64,000 nucleotides of DNA, taken from NCBI GenBank assembly GCA_023512255.1, contig JAILZY010000007.1:11226-75225 (forward strand), written 5' to 3'. The stretch is from a bacterium (GTDB lineage Bacteria; SZUA-182; DTGQ01). Numbering within the stretch: position 1 is the first letter of the stretch; the number at the start of each line of letters is the position of its first letter. Below the pieces are notes generated by a model. It was not told where the DNA came from and did no database searches. It saw nothing but the letters and a program-made list of their open reading frames with translations. Position numbers and translations under genes: made by a program. Below, in pieces: positions 1-8,912 of this stretch.

Positions 1-1
1 C

Positions 2-295
2 TTCATCGCGGCCACAGTCGGCATTATCCGCATGCCCGACCCTTACAATCGGGCCCATGCAGCCGGCAAAGGAGACAGCCCCGGATTTCTCCTTTCATTA
101 ACCGGTGTGTGGCTCTACTGGCTGACCATAAATCCAGCGGAGAGTTTTAAGATTTTGCTAATTATTCTCTTTATGCTGTTTGCCAATCCGATAGCGGTTC
201 ATGCTATTTTGCGGTTCTGCTATCGGACGGGTGTGCCGTGGGTGAAGGAAACCACAGTGCATCTTTTGAAGGATCAAAGGGAAGAGAAGGATTAG
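2..295 (+). CDS. mnhG: Mrp/Mnh antiporter subunit G (5'-truncated by window edge)
   Basis: The frame is open from the first bases of the window, so the true start lies upstream; an internal ATG at 32 is not the start. The visible protein begins FIATVGIIRMPDPYNRAHA, which is the conserved first-helix/loop signature of the PhaG/MnhG/MbhC family (G-x-x-R-x-P-D-x-Y-x-R-x-H-A). A hydrophobic segment then follows. In Mrp-type cation/proton antiporters this small membrane subunit is needed for complex assembly and transport. It lies 20 bp before the MbhD-like gene, in the standard G-then-D/B order. MnhE and MnhF homologues would be expected just upstream, outside the window. Confidence 0.85.
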   Translation, partial: FIAATVGIIRMPDPYNRAHAAGKGDSPGFLLSLTGVWLYWLTINPAESFKILLIILFMLFANPIAVHAILRFCYRTGVPWVKETTVHLLKDQREEKD

Positions 296-315
296 GGAAA
301 AAGGGAAGATAAGAT

Positions 316-564
316 ATGGACATGGTGATCCTGGCGCATGTAATTATCCTGATATTTTTGGTGGCCACAGCCCTTGCGGCCATCATATCCAGGGACCTTT
401 TGGAGTCGGTTATTATTTACAGTGCCTACAGCTTTACCATTACGGTAACCTACAGCATATTGAGGGTTGTGGATGTAGCCATGACCGAGGCGGCCGTCGG
501 AGCAGGGATTTCCAGCGTCCTGTTTGTAGCCGCTCTCTGCAAAACAAAAAGGAGGGAGGATTAA
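316..564 (+). CDS. MbhD-like (DUF4040) antiporter subunit
   Basis: 82-aa protein of three hydrophobic segments. The motif MTEAAVGAGISSVLFVAAL near the C-terminus is the conserved acidic helix of the DUF4040/MbhD family, which corresponds to part of MrpA/MnhB and resembles NuoJ. Such proteins are membrane subunits of Mrp antiporters and of Mbh/Mbs-type membrane hydrogenase complexes. The ATG at 316 follows a purine-rich stretch. The stop at 562-564 is directly followed by the TTG start of the next gene, so the pair is tightly coupled. Having MbhD and MbhE as separate genes, not fused to MrpA, is the Mbh-like arrangement. Confidence 0.8.
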   Translation: MDMVILAHVIILIFLVATALAAIISRDLLESVIIYSAYSFTITVTYSILRVVDVAMTEAAVGAGISSVLFVAALCKTKRRED

Positions 565-565
565 G

Positions 566-892
566 TTGAAGAAATTTCTCCCGGCTATCCTGTTCACGGT
601 TTTTGCCTTCAGCATGATTATAGTCATCATGGGGTTTAACCCGATTGGAGATCCGCATCTTCCAGGGTATGCAGATTTTGTCTCCTCCCCCATAAGCAAA
701 CATCAGGTGGTTAAGCAGGCCGATTCCATAGCCCTGCACTACAACCGCCATGCCTGCTCGGACACAGGGGCGATGGATATTATTGCGGCCATTATTTTTG
801 ATTACCGGGGGTATGATACCCTGTTTGAAACCACAGTCTTATTCACTGCCCTGATCGGGGTGCTTTCCATTATCGGGGTAAAAGAGAGCTGA
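566..892 (+). CDS. MbhE-like antiporter subunit
   Basis: 108-aa protein that starts at a TTG one base after the previous stop, with a GGAGGGAGGA ribosome site overlapping the upstream gene end. It has an N-terminal membrane helix, a short extracytoplasmic region, and a second helix. The segment VTAI-like IIAAIIFDYRGYDTLFE is the hallmark of the MbhE family, which matches the end of the MrpA C-terminal extension. Its role is a small membrane subunit of an Mrp/Mbh antiporter module. Its stop at 890-892 is followed two bases later by a GTG start candidate of the MnhB homologue, so translation is probably coupled. Confidence 0.8.
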   Translation: MKKFLPAILFTVFAFSMIIVIMGFNPIGDPHLPGYADFVSSPISKHQVVKQADSIALHYNRHACSDTGAMDIIAAIIFDYRGYDTLFETTVLFTALIGVLSIIGVKES

Positions 893-894
893 TT

Positions 895-1443
895 GTGCTA
901 ATGAGCGGCCAAAAGGATAAGAAGGAATCGGAATATTGGTCAGGCATTGTCATTCAACTGGTCAGCCGGATCATGTGTCCGTTCATTATCATGTTTGGAA
1001 TTTACCTGATAACGCACGGGCACCTGACTCCAGGGGGGGGATTTCAGGGCGGAGTGACTATCGCGGCCTCATTCATCCTGTTTGCTCTAGCCTTCAATAA
1101 AAAGGAGGGCCGGCAGATGGTCCCATCATTTTGGTTAAAATGTGGAGCAAGTGGGGGAATACTTATTTATATCGGGGTGGGGTTGGCCGGTATACTCCTT
1201 GGGTATAATTTTCTAGCTAACAAAGTGGCTGGCATCTTCCCTCGCGGCCTGCCGGGTGAGCTTCTTAGCTCAGGCAGCATTTTCTGGATCAATATCGGTG
1301 TTGGCCTGGCTGTGGCCAGTATATTCACTGATTTATTTTTCTCGTTTCTGGAAGAGCGCCCGGATGAAACCTGTCTGAAGACTAAGCAGGAGCTGCCATA
1401 CCGGAGGAGATGGTCGGATGTTGATAGAAACGGTCTTAAGTAG
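895..1443 (+). CDS. mnhB: Mrp/Mnh antiporter subunit B
   Basis: 182-aa membrane protein. The GHLTPGGGFQGGVTIAASFI segment is the diagnostic MnhB/MbhF signature (PF04039), and four hydrophobic helices are visible. The protein forms part of the sodium/proton antiporter membrane domain. The start may be the GTG at 895 or the ATG at 901; the upstream AAAGAGAG is better spaced for the GTG. The hydrophilic C-terminal tail after residue ~160 overlaps the start of the next gene by 26 bp, which implies translational coupling with mnhC. Confidence 0.9.
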   Translation: MLMSGQKDKKESEYWSGIVIQLVSRIMCPFIIMFGIYLITHGHLTPGGGFQGGVTIAASFILFALAFNKKEGRQMVPSFWLKCGASGGILIYIGVGLAGILLGYNFLANKVAGIFPRGLPGELLSSGSIFWINIGVGLAVASIFTDLFFSFLEERPDETCLKTKQELPYRRRWSDVDRNGLK

Positions 1444-1822
1444 AATCGACTACATTGTTACTGTCATTTTGTTTTGTATCGGGCTCTATGCCTTGATTAT
1501 AAAACCCAATTTGATTAAGAAGCTGATCGGGATGAACGTGATTGAAACCTCAGTTTACCTGTTTTTCATCGCTTCGGCAGATGTGCGGCTTGGGCCTGCC
1601 AGTTGGCAGTGGGCAGGGCCGTCGGAAATCGCTGATGCCGCGCAAGCGGCTCGCGTGGCAGCCGGGCAGGTGGCTTTGGTCAATCCGATACCATCGGCCC
1701 TCATCTTAACGGCCATTGTGGTTAGCATCAGTGTTACGGCTATCTCTCTGGCCTTATCTATAAAGATCTATGAACATTACGGCACATTGGATACTCGAAA
1801 GATCATGAGACTCAAAGGGTAG
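1418..1822 (+). CDS. mnhC: Mrp/Mnh antiporter subunit C (NuoK-like)
   Basis: 134-aa protein with three membrane helices of the MnhC/MbhG/NuoK family. LIKKLIGMNVIETSVYLFF contains the conserved G-x-x-x-x-E pattern, and NPIPSALILTAIVVSISVTA is the conserved last helix (N-P-x-x-x-A-L-x-L-T-A-I-V-x-x-x-x-x-T-A). The loop between helices two and three carries about 40 extra, fairly polar residues (ADVRLG to QVALV), which is usual for MnhC but not for NuoK. In Mrp complexes this subunit sits beside the D subunit in the ion path. The ATG at 1418 lies inside the end of mnhB with GGAGGAG just upstream. Confidence 0.9.
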   Translation: MLIETVLSRIDYIVTVILFCIGLYALIIKPNLIKKLIGMNVIETSVYLFFIASADVRLGPASWQWAGPSEIADAAQAARVAAGQVALVNPIPSALILTAIVVSISVTAISLALSIKIYEHYGTLDTRKIMRLKG

Positions 1823-2011
1823 TTATTATTCTTTAAAAATAAAAACATAATCTATAATCCTTGCAGGGCGCGACATCAAGGCTAAGAATGCTGTGCGGCT
1901 CAGAAGGTGGCGGATGATCATGACAGCGATCCTACGGTGGATATCATTAGAGCGCGAAAGATAGCCAGGTATAAGCAACTTGTTGATCTAAAGCTCAAAA
2001 GAGGCAGACTT

Positions 2012-3577
2012 ATGGATTCATCTATTGGCATCGGTGCATCTCATTTACAAATCTTGATACCGGTTATTATGATAGCCAGCGCACTCCTGGTTCCCCTAAT
2101 CTCTAGGGGCAACCCGAGGTATCGCCTCCCGCTGGTCCTTCTGGTTACTGCAGCTGCCTTTCTTGGTTCTGTAGACATCCTGGTAAAGGTTATCCTCTCC
2201 CCTACTGGATATCTCGAATATATGGCCGGGTATCAATGGGGGGGAAAGAGTCTTCTTCGGACAGGCCAGCCGATCGGTATTGTCCTTCGCACGGATCTTC
2301 TCGGAGCCATCCTGCTGCTTTTGATCAACGGCATTGGTTTTCTAGTGACATTGTATTCCTGCAGATCCGCTCACCATGAGGTGCCAGAGGGAAAGCAGCC
2401 CTATTATTATACCCTGCTGCTGCTAATGCTGGCCGGCATGTCTGGGATCGCTATAGCCGGCGATTGCTTCAATTTCTACGTCTTTTTTGAAATTGCTTCT
2501 ATCAGCTCCTATACTCTAGTCTCTATTAGCGGACGACCGGAATCGCTTGAAGCTACGTTCAAATATATTCTTACCGGTGCCTTGAGTTCGATCCTCATTG
2601 TTTTCGGCATCGGGCTTCTGTTCAATGCCACTGGAACACTCAATATGTATTATGCCTCCCAGCAGATTGCTAAAATTGTCAGCTCCCATCCCGAATCGCC
2701 CCTCTTTCCCTACCGATACCTGATTTATGCCTCTCTGGGACTATTCATCATGGGGTTTAGCATCAAGGCTGCCTTTTTCCCCAGCCATGCCTGGTTAGCT
2801 GACGCCCATCCGGCAGCCCCATCTTCGATCAGTGCTCTTTTATCAGGTCTGGTGGTCAAAACAACTGGAATTTTCCTGCTCATTCGCTTCGTATTCACGG
2901 TTTTCGGGATTCATAAAGGCTACCTAGGAGAGGTTCTCTCTGTGCTCTTTTTGATTATCAGCATCATCACCATTATAAGCGGCTCGCTTTTTGCTATAGT
3001 CCAGACTCAATTGAAAAGAATGCTGGCCTACTCAACCATTGCCCAAATGGGCTACATTCTTTTCGGTGTAGCCCTGGTCACTCCATACGGGCTGGCTGGA
3101 TCTATTCTCCATATTGTTAATCATGCCATAGTCAAGAGCTTGATGTTTCTGTGCGCTGGAATAATCCTGCACAAAACAGACATCAGGGATATAACTGATA
3201 TGGGAAGATTGGGATATAGAATGCCGGCCACTATGGCCTGCTTCACCATCGGAGCCTGTTCGCTGGTTGGGGTTCCTCCCATGTGCGGCTTTATGAGCAA
3301 ATGGGTTTTGGCTACTTCAGCTATTCAGGCGGGCATGCCCTATCTGGTTATTATCCTTTTGATCAGCAGCTTGCTGAATGCGGTTTATTATTTCCGGGTA
3401 GTGGCGATCAGCTATTTTGGAAATCCGAAGATAGAGATAGATACCGTCGATGAAGCACCGAAGACAATGTTGGTGCCGGTCTGCATATTAGCCGTATTAG
3501 TCATTATCCTGGGAGTGCTGGTAAAATATCCTTATCATGCTGCCGCGTTGCCCGCGGCTAGGTTGCTGTTAAGGTAA
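2012..3577 (+). CDS. mnhD: Antiporter subunit D no. 1 (NuoN/MnhD-like)
   Basis: 521-aa polytopic protein of the proton_antipo_M family. Key charged residues are present: Glu in FFEIASISSY (TM5), Lys in GFSIKAAFFPSHAW (TM7), Lys in GLVVKTTG (TM8) and Lys in HAIVKSLMFLCAG (TM12). The longest open frame starts at a GTG at 1907, but that adds 35 hydrophilic residues not typical of the family. The ATG at 2012, preceded by GAGGCAG, gives the expected hydrophobic N-terminus, so that start is chosen here. It follows mnhC after an ~190-bp gap. It would carry one of the ion channels of the complex. Confidence 0.88.
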   Translation: MDSSIGIGASHLQILIPVIMIASALLVPLISRGNPRYRLPLVLLVTAAAFLGSVDILVKVILSPTGYLEYMAGYQWGGKSLLRTGQPIGIVLRTDLLGAILLLLINGIGFLVTLYSCRSAHHEVPEGKQPYYYTLLLLMLAGMSGIAIAGDCFNFYVFFEIASISSYTLVSISGRPESLEATFKYILTGALSSILIVFGIGLLFNATGTLNMYYASQQIAKIVSSHPESPLFPYRYLIYASLGLFIMGFSIKAAFFPSHAWLADAHPAAPSSISALLSGLVVKTTGIFLLIRFVFTVFGIHKGYLGEVLSVLFLIISIITIISGSLFAIVQTQLKRMLAYSTIAQMGYILFGVALVTPYGLAGSILHIVNHAIVKSLMFLCAGIILHKTDIRDITDMGRLGYRMPATMACFTIGACSLVGVPPMCGFMSKWVLATSAIQAGMPYLVIILLISSLLNAVYYFRVVAISYFGNPKIEIDTVDEAPKTMLVPVCILAVLVIILGVLVKYPYHAAALPAARLLLR

Positions 3578-3668
3578 TTTGTTTTAAGGCAAATAAAAAG
3601 GTATAAGAGGTGCTCCCCGGCTTTAGTTGAGTATATTTTTCGGACAGCTCGCTAAGGAGAAAACGATT

Positions 3669-5246
3669 ATGATTAAAAGCTATCTTCCTTTATTAGTAGT
3701 TATGTTCCCTCTTATTGCCATGATCTTTCGCCCCTTTGTCCAGAAGCATCGGCTTTATCATTATACGGCTATTGTCAGTGGCGTTACCCTGCTCCTCATT
3801 CTGGCTATGTATCCGGCAATTGTCGACGGGAATATCCTCGATCTGACCCTGGATACGGGGCTGGGATTTAATTTCGTTTTCCGGGCTGATCTGCTTGGTC
3901 TTTTCGTCGGCCTCATCTCGGTAGTGCTATGGACTTTGTCTTCAATTTATAGCATTGAATATATGCGTCACTCTCACGCTCATGCCCGGTTTAACATCTT
4001 CTCTCTCCTTTCTCTCAGCGGAATGATGGGGGTAGTCTTTACTGGAAATCTTTTCACTCTTTATATATTTTTTGAACTTTTAAGTGTGGCCTCGGCTATT
4101 CTTGTCTTCCATGAAGAAACCCCCGAGGCTATGAAAGCAGGCTTTAAGTATCTATTTCTGGGAATCGCCGGAGGACTCGTTCTGCTTTTTTCCATTATCA
4201 TGACCTACTATCTTACCGGAACAGGAGATCTTACCCTAATCGGCCTCGGATTGCAGGGGAGCAAGTGGCTGCCATGGATCTTCTGGGGCTATATCATCGG
4301 CTTCGGGGTCAAGGCCGGCATGTTCCCTCTGCACATCTGGCTTCCTTCAGCTCACCCGGTAGCTCCCTCAGGAGCCAGTGCGCTTCTCTCAGGCGTTATG
4401 ATTAAGGCCGGAGCATATGGAATTTTTAAAACCATCTACCATATCATTGGCTATCAGGACATGGTCAAAAATCACATGGGTCTTATGCTGCCGATGCTGA
4501 TCATCAGCCTCATAACCATCTTTCTTGGGTCAGCCTGCGCCATCACCCAGACGGAGATCAAAAAGATGCTGGCCTACTCCAGTATTTCACAGATCGGCTA
4601 TATCATCATGGGATTTTGCCTCCTGGCCCCGCGGGGCATCGTTGGGGGCATAATGCACATTTTTGCCCATGCCCTGATGAAAGGGACCCTCTTTATGTGC
4701 GCTGGGGCATTTATCTATAAAACAGGTCTGCGCAACCTCGAAGACCTTAAAGGTATTGGAAGGAGAATGCCTTGGGTTACCTTGGCTTTCAGCATCTGCG
4801 CCTTCTCAATGATCGGGCTGCCACCCTTTGTCGGTTTTATCAGTAAGTGGTTCTTAGCCCTGGGAGCGCTGGATATGATGAAAATGGGGAATTACTGGCC
4901 AGGATTTGGAATAATCGCTCTGCTGACCCTGCTGCTCAGCAGTCTACTGAATTTGGTCTACTATGGCCCGGTGGTCATCGGTGCCTGGATGCAGCCAAGA
5001 GTCGAGGCACAGACGCAGGATGATGAGACTGTGGCCAGCGATCATAATGGCGAAGCAAACCATCAGGCTCAGCCGCCTATGGTGGCCTTAGCTGATCAGG
5101 GAGCAAAGGAGCACAATAGTGAAGATCCCAATTGGGTCATGCTGACCCCAATTTTAATTTTGACTATGGCTGTTTTGGTCTTTGGCATCGCGCCAGGGAT
5201 TCCACTTAATATTGCCTGGCAGATCTGCCATATATTTTTCCCCTAA
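3669..5246 (+). CDS. Antiporter subunit D no. 2 (NuoM/MnhD-like)
   Basis: 525-aa polytopic membrane protein with the full antiporter signature: FFELLSVASAILV (TM5 Glu), GFGVKAGMFPLHIWLPSAHP (TM7 Lys), GVMIKAGAYG (TM8 Lys) and HALMKGTLFMCAGA (TM12 Lys). The open frame extends to a TTG at 3627, but the ATG at 3669 has AAGGAGA upstream and begins directly with the first helix. A hydrophilic loop rich in Asp, Glu, Asn and Gln (about residues 450-490) lies before the last helix, which is unusual. It is clearly a paralogue of the genes at 2012 and 8952 and most like the latter, suggesting local duplication within the locus. Confidence 0.88.
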   Translation: MIKSYLPLLVVMFPLIAMIFRPFVQKHRLYHYTAIVSGVTLLLILAMYPAIVDGNILDLTLDTGLGFNFVFRADLLGLFVGLISVVLWTLSSIYSIEYMRHSHAHARFNIFSLLSLSGMMGVVFTGNLFTLYIFFELLSVASAILVFHEETPEAMKAGFKYLFLGIAGGLVLLFSIIMTYYLTGTGDLTLIGLGLQGSKWLPWIFWGYIIGFGVKAGMFPLHIWLPSAHPVAPSGASALLSGVMIKAGAYGIFKTIYHIIGYQDMVKNHMGLMLPMLIISLITIFLGSACAITQTEIKKMLAYSSISQIGYIIMGFCLLAPRGIVGGIMHIFAHALMKGTLFMCAGAFIYKTGLRNLEDLKGIGRRMPWVTLAFSICAFSMIGLPPFVGFISKWFLALGALDMMKMGNYWPGFGIIALLTLLLSSLLNLVYYGPVVIGAWMQPRVEAQTQDDETVASDHNGEANHQAQPPMVALADQGAKEHNSEDPNWVMLTPILILTMAVLVFGIAPGIPLNIAWQICHIFFP

Positions 5247-5272
5247 AAAGCAGGGTGTGGGGAGTGAAGAAG

Positions 5273-5941
5273 ATGAAGTACTGGCTGCGCTTGATCCATT
5301 TTCCCTATAAAGAGCAGGATAAGAGGGGGCGATCGCCGATGCCTGGGCTGACTCAAGTGTTAGGGAAAATACAAGGGAAGCTTTGGATTGTGGCTTTATC
5401 CATGCTGATCCTTCTGGCCGCAGAAGGAGTCTTGTGGTGTTCGTCTCATCATATAATAAAAGAGTCTGGTCATATAAAAGAGTCTGCTCATTCTGAGCTC
5501 ATCACTACCCTCTCTCATAACTCTGATCAGGGAGAAATTAACCATCACTCCACCTCAATTCCTGTTCTATATAAACTGTACTGGATCGGTCTAATCATCA
5601 TGGTGGTCCTAATGGTAGGGTATTTTTTCTTTCTCCATCCAAAGGAGAAATATCAGTTCATCAAGCCGCTAACCATAATTTTCATCTTGTTAGCTCTTTC
5701 CCTCTATCTTATAGAGCAAGGAAGGGTTTTCACTGGATATTTCGACCCCAGCGCGGGGGGCAGATTTGTCTCTGGATATCATGAAAATAACGAGATAGGA
5801 TTTTTACGATTTGTATACAAGCTGACCCTGGGAATGGCTCTCTGGGCGTTTGGGTTTATTACCTACCAGGTTAGGCTAAAAAATAAAAAAAGCGCCATGT
5901 TAGCGGGGGGGACAAAAGTGAGGCAAGGAGAAGGAGAATGA
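5273..5941 (+). CDS. Unrecognised membrane protein in the antiporter locus
   Basis: About 222 aa if started at the ATG at 5273, which has GGGGAG nine bases upstream; GTG codons at 5255 and 5264 are alternatives. No family is recognised. It shows a cytoplasmic basic N-terminus, a helix (LWIVALSMLILLAAEGVLW), a His/Ser/Glu-rich extracytoplasmic loop of about 40 residues, two more helices and a final helix before a basic tail. The His-rich loop could bind metal, but this is inference. Its ATGA overlap with the response regulator (stop at 5939-5941, start at 5938) indicates translational coupling and a shared role with the two-component genes. Confidence 0.75.
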   Translation: MKYWLRLIHFPYKEQDKRGRSPMPGLTQVLGKIQGKLWIVALSMLILLAAEGVLWCSSHHIIKESGHIKESAHSELITTLSHNSDQGEINHHSTSIPVLYKLYWIGLIIMVVLMVGYFFFLHPKEKYQFIKPLTIIFILLALSLYLIEQGRVFTGYFDPSAGGRFVSGYHENNEIGFLRFVYKLTLGMALWAFGFITYQVRLKNKKSAMLAGGTKVRQGEGE

Positions 5942-6948
5942 ATTCCACCGAGCAGACCAAGATTCTAATTGTCGATGATGATCCGGATACGCGGGATATT
6001 ATCAGGTTAAGTTTAAATTCCCGCGCCTACCGCATATCAGAGGCACGAACAGGCGTTGAGGCCTTGGAGAAGGTAAATGCCTATGATCCTGACATTGTGG
6101 TGCTTGATATAATGCTGCCGGAAAAATCAGGCATGGAAGTGTGCAAGGCTATCAAGGAAAGTACTAAAACTGCTCATGTTCCAGTAATCATGTTGACCGC
6201 CAAGCAGACTATCCACGATAAGATAGAGGGGCTGAATATCGGCGCCGATGACTACCTGGTCAAACCCTTTGATCCGCTAGAGCTTGAGGCCAGGATCAAG
6301 GCCTTGCTCCGAAAAATGAGGCGAGACCTCTATGCCAATCCCCTAACCCACCTGCCGGGCAATGTGCCCATCGAGAAGGAAATTCAGCGAGCCATTGATG
6401 AGCAAAGAAGCTTTGCCGCTTTATTTATTGATCTTGATAATTTTAAAGTCTACAACGATAACTATGGTTATGCAGCTGGAAATAGAATTATCAAATTCTG
6501 CGCTCAAACAATCCTGGACAGCGTGAAGCGCTTTGGGAATGCTCAAGACTTTGTCGGCCATATAGGCGGAGATGATTTTGTGGTCCTGACCACGCCGGAT
6601 AAAGCGGATCAGATCTGTCAGGAAATTATCAGGATCTTTGACAGTCTCATCCCGATTCAATACAACGAGGAGGATGTAACCCGAGGCTACCTAATCAGCG
6701 AGGATCGGCGGGGAGAGGTGAAAAAGTTTCCGCTGATGACTATTTCAATTGCGGTCATTACCAATGAAAATAATCAGTTTATCCATCACTTGCAGGTCGC
6801 TGAAAAGGCTGCGGAATTAAAACGGCATATTAAAAAGATCGAGGGCAGCAAATACCAGAAAGACCGACGAAAGAGCCCGACACTGGCCCTCAAAAATGAC
6901 ACGGCTGACCCTTCGCTCTCGGCGCCACCAGCAATGGATGGGCAGTAA
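5938..6948 (+). CDS. Response regulator with GGDEF-type output domain (PleD-like)
   Basis: 336 aa. An N-terminal receiver domain (1-125) has the acidic pocket DDDPD, the phospho-acceptor Asp in VVLDIMLP and the Lys in VKPFDP. A GGDEF-type domain follows (about 130-300), with FIDLDNFKVYNDNYGY and the active loop GGDDF at residues 210-214. The fourth residue of the loop is Asp, not Glu, so cyclase activity is possible but not certain. No RxxD inhibitory site is seen just before it. A Ser/Pro tail ends the protein. The role is likely phosphorylation-dependent cyclic-di-GMP signalling or protein interaction. It is coupled to the upstream membrane protein and followed by a histidine kinase. Confidence 0.88.
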   Translation: MNSTEQTKILIVDDDPDTRDIIRLSLNSRAYRISEARTGVEALEKVNAYDPDIVVLDIMLPEKSGMEVCKAIKESTKTAHVPVIMLTAKQTIHDKIEGLNIGADDYLVKPFDPLELEARIKALLRKMRRDLYANPLTHLPGNVPIEKEIQRAIDEQRSFAALFIDLDNFKVYNDNYGYAAGNRIIKFCAQTILDSVKRFGNAQDFVGHIGGDDFVVLTTPDKADQICQEIIRIFDSLIPIQYNEEDVTRGYLISEDRRGEVKKFPLMTISIAVITNENNQFIHHLQVAEKAAELKRHIKKIEGSKYQKDRRKSPTLALKNDTADPSLSAPPAMDGQ

Positions 6949-7010
6949 GTTGCGTATGGATGGGCAGAGTAGCGTGTTGTTTAGGCCTCCAGCTTATTGC
7001 GGCTGCTTTC

Positions 7011-7090
7011 AGCAGCATGTGGTAGTAGTTTTTTTCTGAAGTGTTTAGTGAGCAGCATGTGGTAGTAGTTTTTTTCTGAAGTGTTTAGTG
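7011..7090 (+). repeat. Two perfect 40-bp tandem copies
   Basis: Positions 7011-7050 and 7051-7090 are identical. The unit begins AGCAGCATGTGGTAGTAG and ends GTGTTTAGTG, and a partial third start (GTAGTTTTTT) follows. It lies just before the histidine kinase start at 7119. The unit is not a CRISPR repeat since there is no spacer. Confidence 0.95.
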
Positions 7091-7118
7091 GTAGTTTTTT
7101 GAGGTATTTTCAGGATTT

Positions 7119-8876
7119 ATGAATCTTTCGATTACTCAGAAGCTGGCGATCGGATTTTTGACCATTGCCTTCTCTACGGCTGCGGTCGGCACCTTGGCTT
7201 ATGTTTCCCTGCTGCGGATCGGCTCTGAGCTTCAGGTGGTTGTGGCCGCGCCTTTAAATACTGCATCGGCCAGGGACAGAGAAATTGTTCAACGAGTCAG
7301 GCGGTTAATTAGGCAATCGGCCCAAGATAAGATCATTCTTTTCGCTGGCATGATCCTGAGCTTTATCATTGCCTGGTGGGGATGGCTATTTTTATCTCGC
7401 CAGGTGGCCGATCCGATTATTTCTTTAACCCAAAAGGCTGATCTGATCAGCCAGCAGAGCGGCAAATTACATGAGACAGTCGCCACCAGCGGCCAGGATG
7501 AGACCAAAAAGCTAGCCAGGGTCTTCAACCAGATGAGCGCCTCCTTGCAGGAGCAGCAGATGGAGATCGAGAGGATTAATCGGGAACTAGAGAGGCGAGA
7601 TCAGCTATTGGGTGAAGCCAATGCCAAACTGGAGCGACTGAATGCCATGAAATCGGATTTTCTGTCAATTCTCTCTCATGAGCTACGCACGCCGCTCACG
7701 GTAATCAAAGGGTATCTGTCGCTAATGAAAAATCAGCGACTTGGGCCAATCAATGAACAACAACTAAAAGGGCTGACCATAGCTGATGAGCGAGCGGATC
7801 ATCTAAATAGCCTGATCAGTGACCTGCTCGATCTGTCCCGGATCGAATTGAATAAGTATGAAATCCGGCAGGAGGTTTGGGATTTGGCCAAAATGGCCGA
7901 GGCTGCTGTCGATTCTATGCGGCCATTATTTGAAAAAAAGGGGCTGCGATTCAAAACCCATATTCCGGCTGAGCTTCCGCTGGTTTATGCGGATAAGCAA
8001 AAAGTTTCTCAGGTGCTCACCAACCTGTTGAGTAATGCTATTAAGTTTACGCCAGCCGGAGGAGAGGTTATCCTAGAAGCACTCCCCAGCGTTGAGGAGC
8101 GAAGCGGTGAAGAGAGCCGGCCAGAAGGCGATGATTTTGTGCAGATTAATGTCAAAGATACTGGAATTGGTCTGGCAGAGGAGGAAATTCAGAAGATTTT
8201 TGATAAGTTTTATCAAGTAGATGACTCGGTAACTCGAGAACATAGCGGCAGCGGTCTTGGGCTTTGCATTGCCAGAAATATCGTCGAGTTACATCATGGC
8301 CGGATGTGGGTCAAGAGCCGAAAAGGAGAGGGAAGCACCTTTTCCTTCACCCTACCCAAAGCTGACTCTAGCTTAATGACTGAGGCGAAGGCCGCGCCCT
8401 CGGCCAAAGAAGGAAAGCCGCTGTTTAGCTTGTCAGCAGCCGACAAGAAGGTCAGCTCAGATAGCCGAAAGAGGCAGGAAAGCGGCGGCGAGGATATGGC
8501 TGAGCGCAGCATTCTGCTTGTGGATAATAATCCTCTCATCCAGCAGTTAATCATAACCTGCCTCAGTGCTTTGCCCTGCAAGATCATAACCGCTAGCGAC
8601 GGGATCGAGGCCCTAGAGAGGGTGTTTCAAACCCCTGTGGATTTAATTGTGCTCGATATCAATCTCCCAAGGCTCAGCGGCTATGATCTGTGCCAGATTA
8701 TCAAAACAAATGAGAAAACCAAACACATTCCAGTTGTCATTCTCTCGGCCTCTGCCCAGCGATCTGAGATCGAACGCGGCTTTCAGATGGGAGCAAATGA
8801 CTATATCACCCACCCCTTCGTACCGGAGGAGGTAGTAAAAAGAATTCACAACTTGATGATAAGCAAGACAGCCTGA
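7119..8876 (+). CDS. Hybrid sensor histidine kinase (HAMP-HisKA-HATPase-REC)
   Basis: 585 aa. Two membrane helices (about 11-34 and 67-87) enclose an extracytoplasmic loop of only ~35 residues, too small for a usual sensor domain. HAMP and coiled-coil regions follow, then the H-box SILSHELRTPLTVIKGY with the phospho-acceptor His at about 187. The ATPase domain has NLLSNAIKF (N), DTGIGL (G1), FDKFYQ (F) and GSGLGL (G2). A C-terminal receiver (about 465-585) has VDNNP in place of the usual DDD cluster, Asp in VLDINLP, and THPF where the conserved Lys-Pro is expected. It probably phosphorylates the adjacent regulator (5938-6948). Its place inside the antiporter locus suggests sensing of ion or energy state. 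Confidence 0.9.
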   Translation: MNLSITQKLAIGFLTIAFSTAAVGTLAYVSLLRIGSELQVVVAAPLNTASARDREIVQRVRRLIRQSAQDKIILFAGMILSFIIAWWGWLFLSRQVADPIISLTQKADLISQQSGKLHETVATSGQDETKKLARVFNQMSASLQEQQMEIERINRELERRDQLLGEANAKLERLNAMKSDFLSILSHELRTPLTVIKGYLSLMKNQRLGPINEQQLKGLTIADERADHLNSLISDLLDLSRIELNKYEIRQEVWDLAKMAEAAVDSMRPLFEKKGLRFKTHIPAELPLVYADKQKVSQVLTNLLSNAIKFTPAGGEVILEALPSVEERSGEESRPEGDDFVQINVKDTGIGLAEEEIQKIFDKFYQVDDSVTREHSGSGLGLCIARNIVELHHGRMWVKSRKGEGSTFSFTLPKADSSLMTEAKAAPSAKEGKPLFSLSAADKKVSSDSRKRQESGGEDMAERSILLVDNNPLIQQLIITCLSALPCKIITASDGIEALERVFQTPVDLIVLDINLPRLSGYDLCQIIKTNEKTKHIPVVILSASAQRSEIERGFQMGANDYITHPFVPEEVVKRIHNLMISKTA

Positions 8877-8912
8877 TGATTAGTAAGACTCTTTAAGAAG
8901 ATAAATGCGAGT

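Noticed and set aside
1907-2011. GTG start giving 35 extra residues to the first D-type subunit
   Set aside because: The extra part is hydrophilic and atypical; the ATG at 2012 has a better ribosome site.
7011-7090. Two 40-bp direct repeats as a possible CRISPR array
   Set aside because: The units are directly adjacent with no spacer, and no cas genes are nearby.
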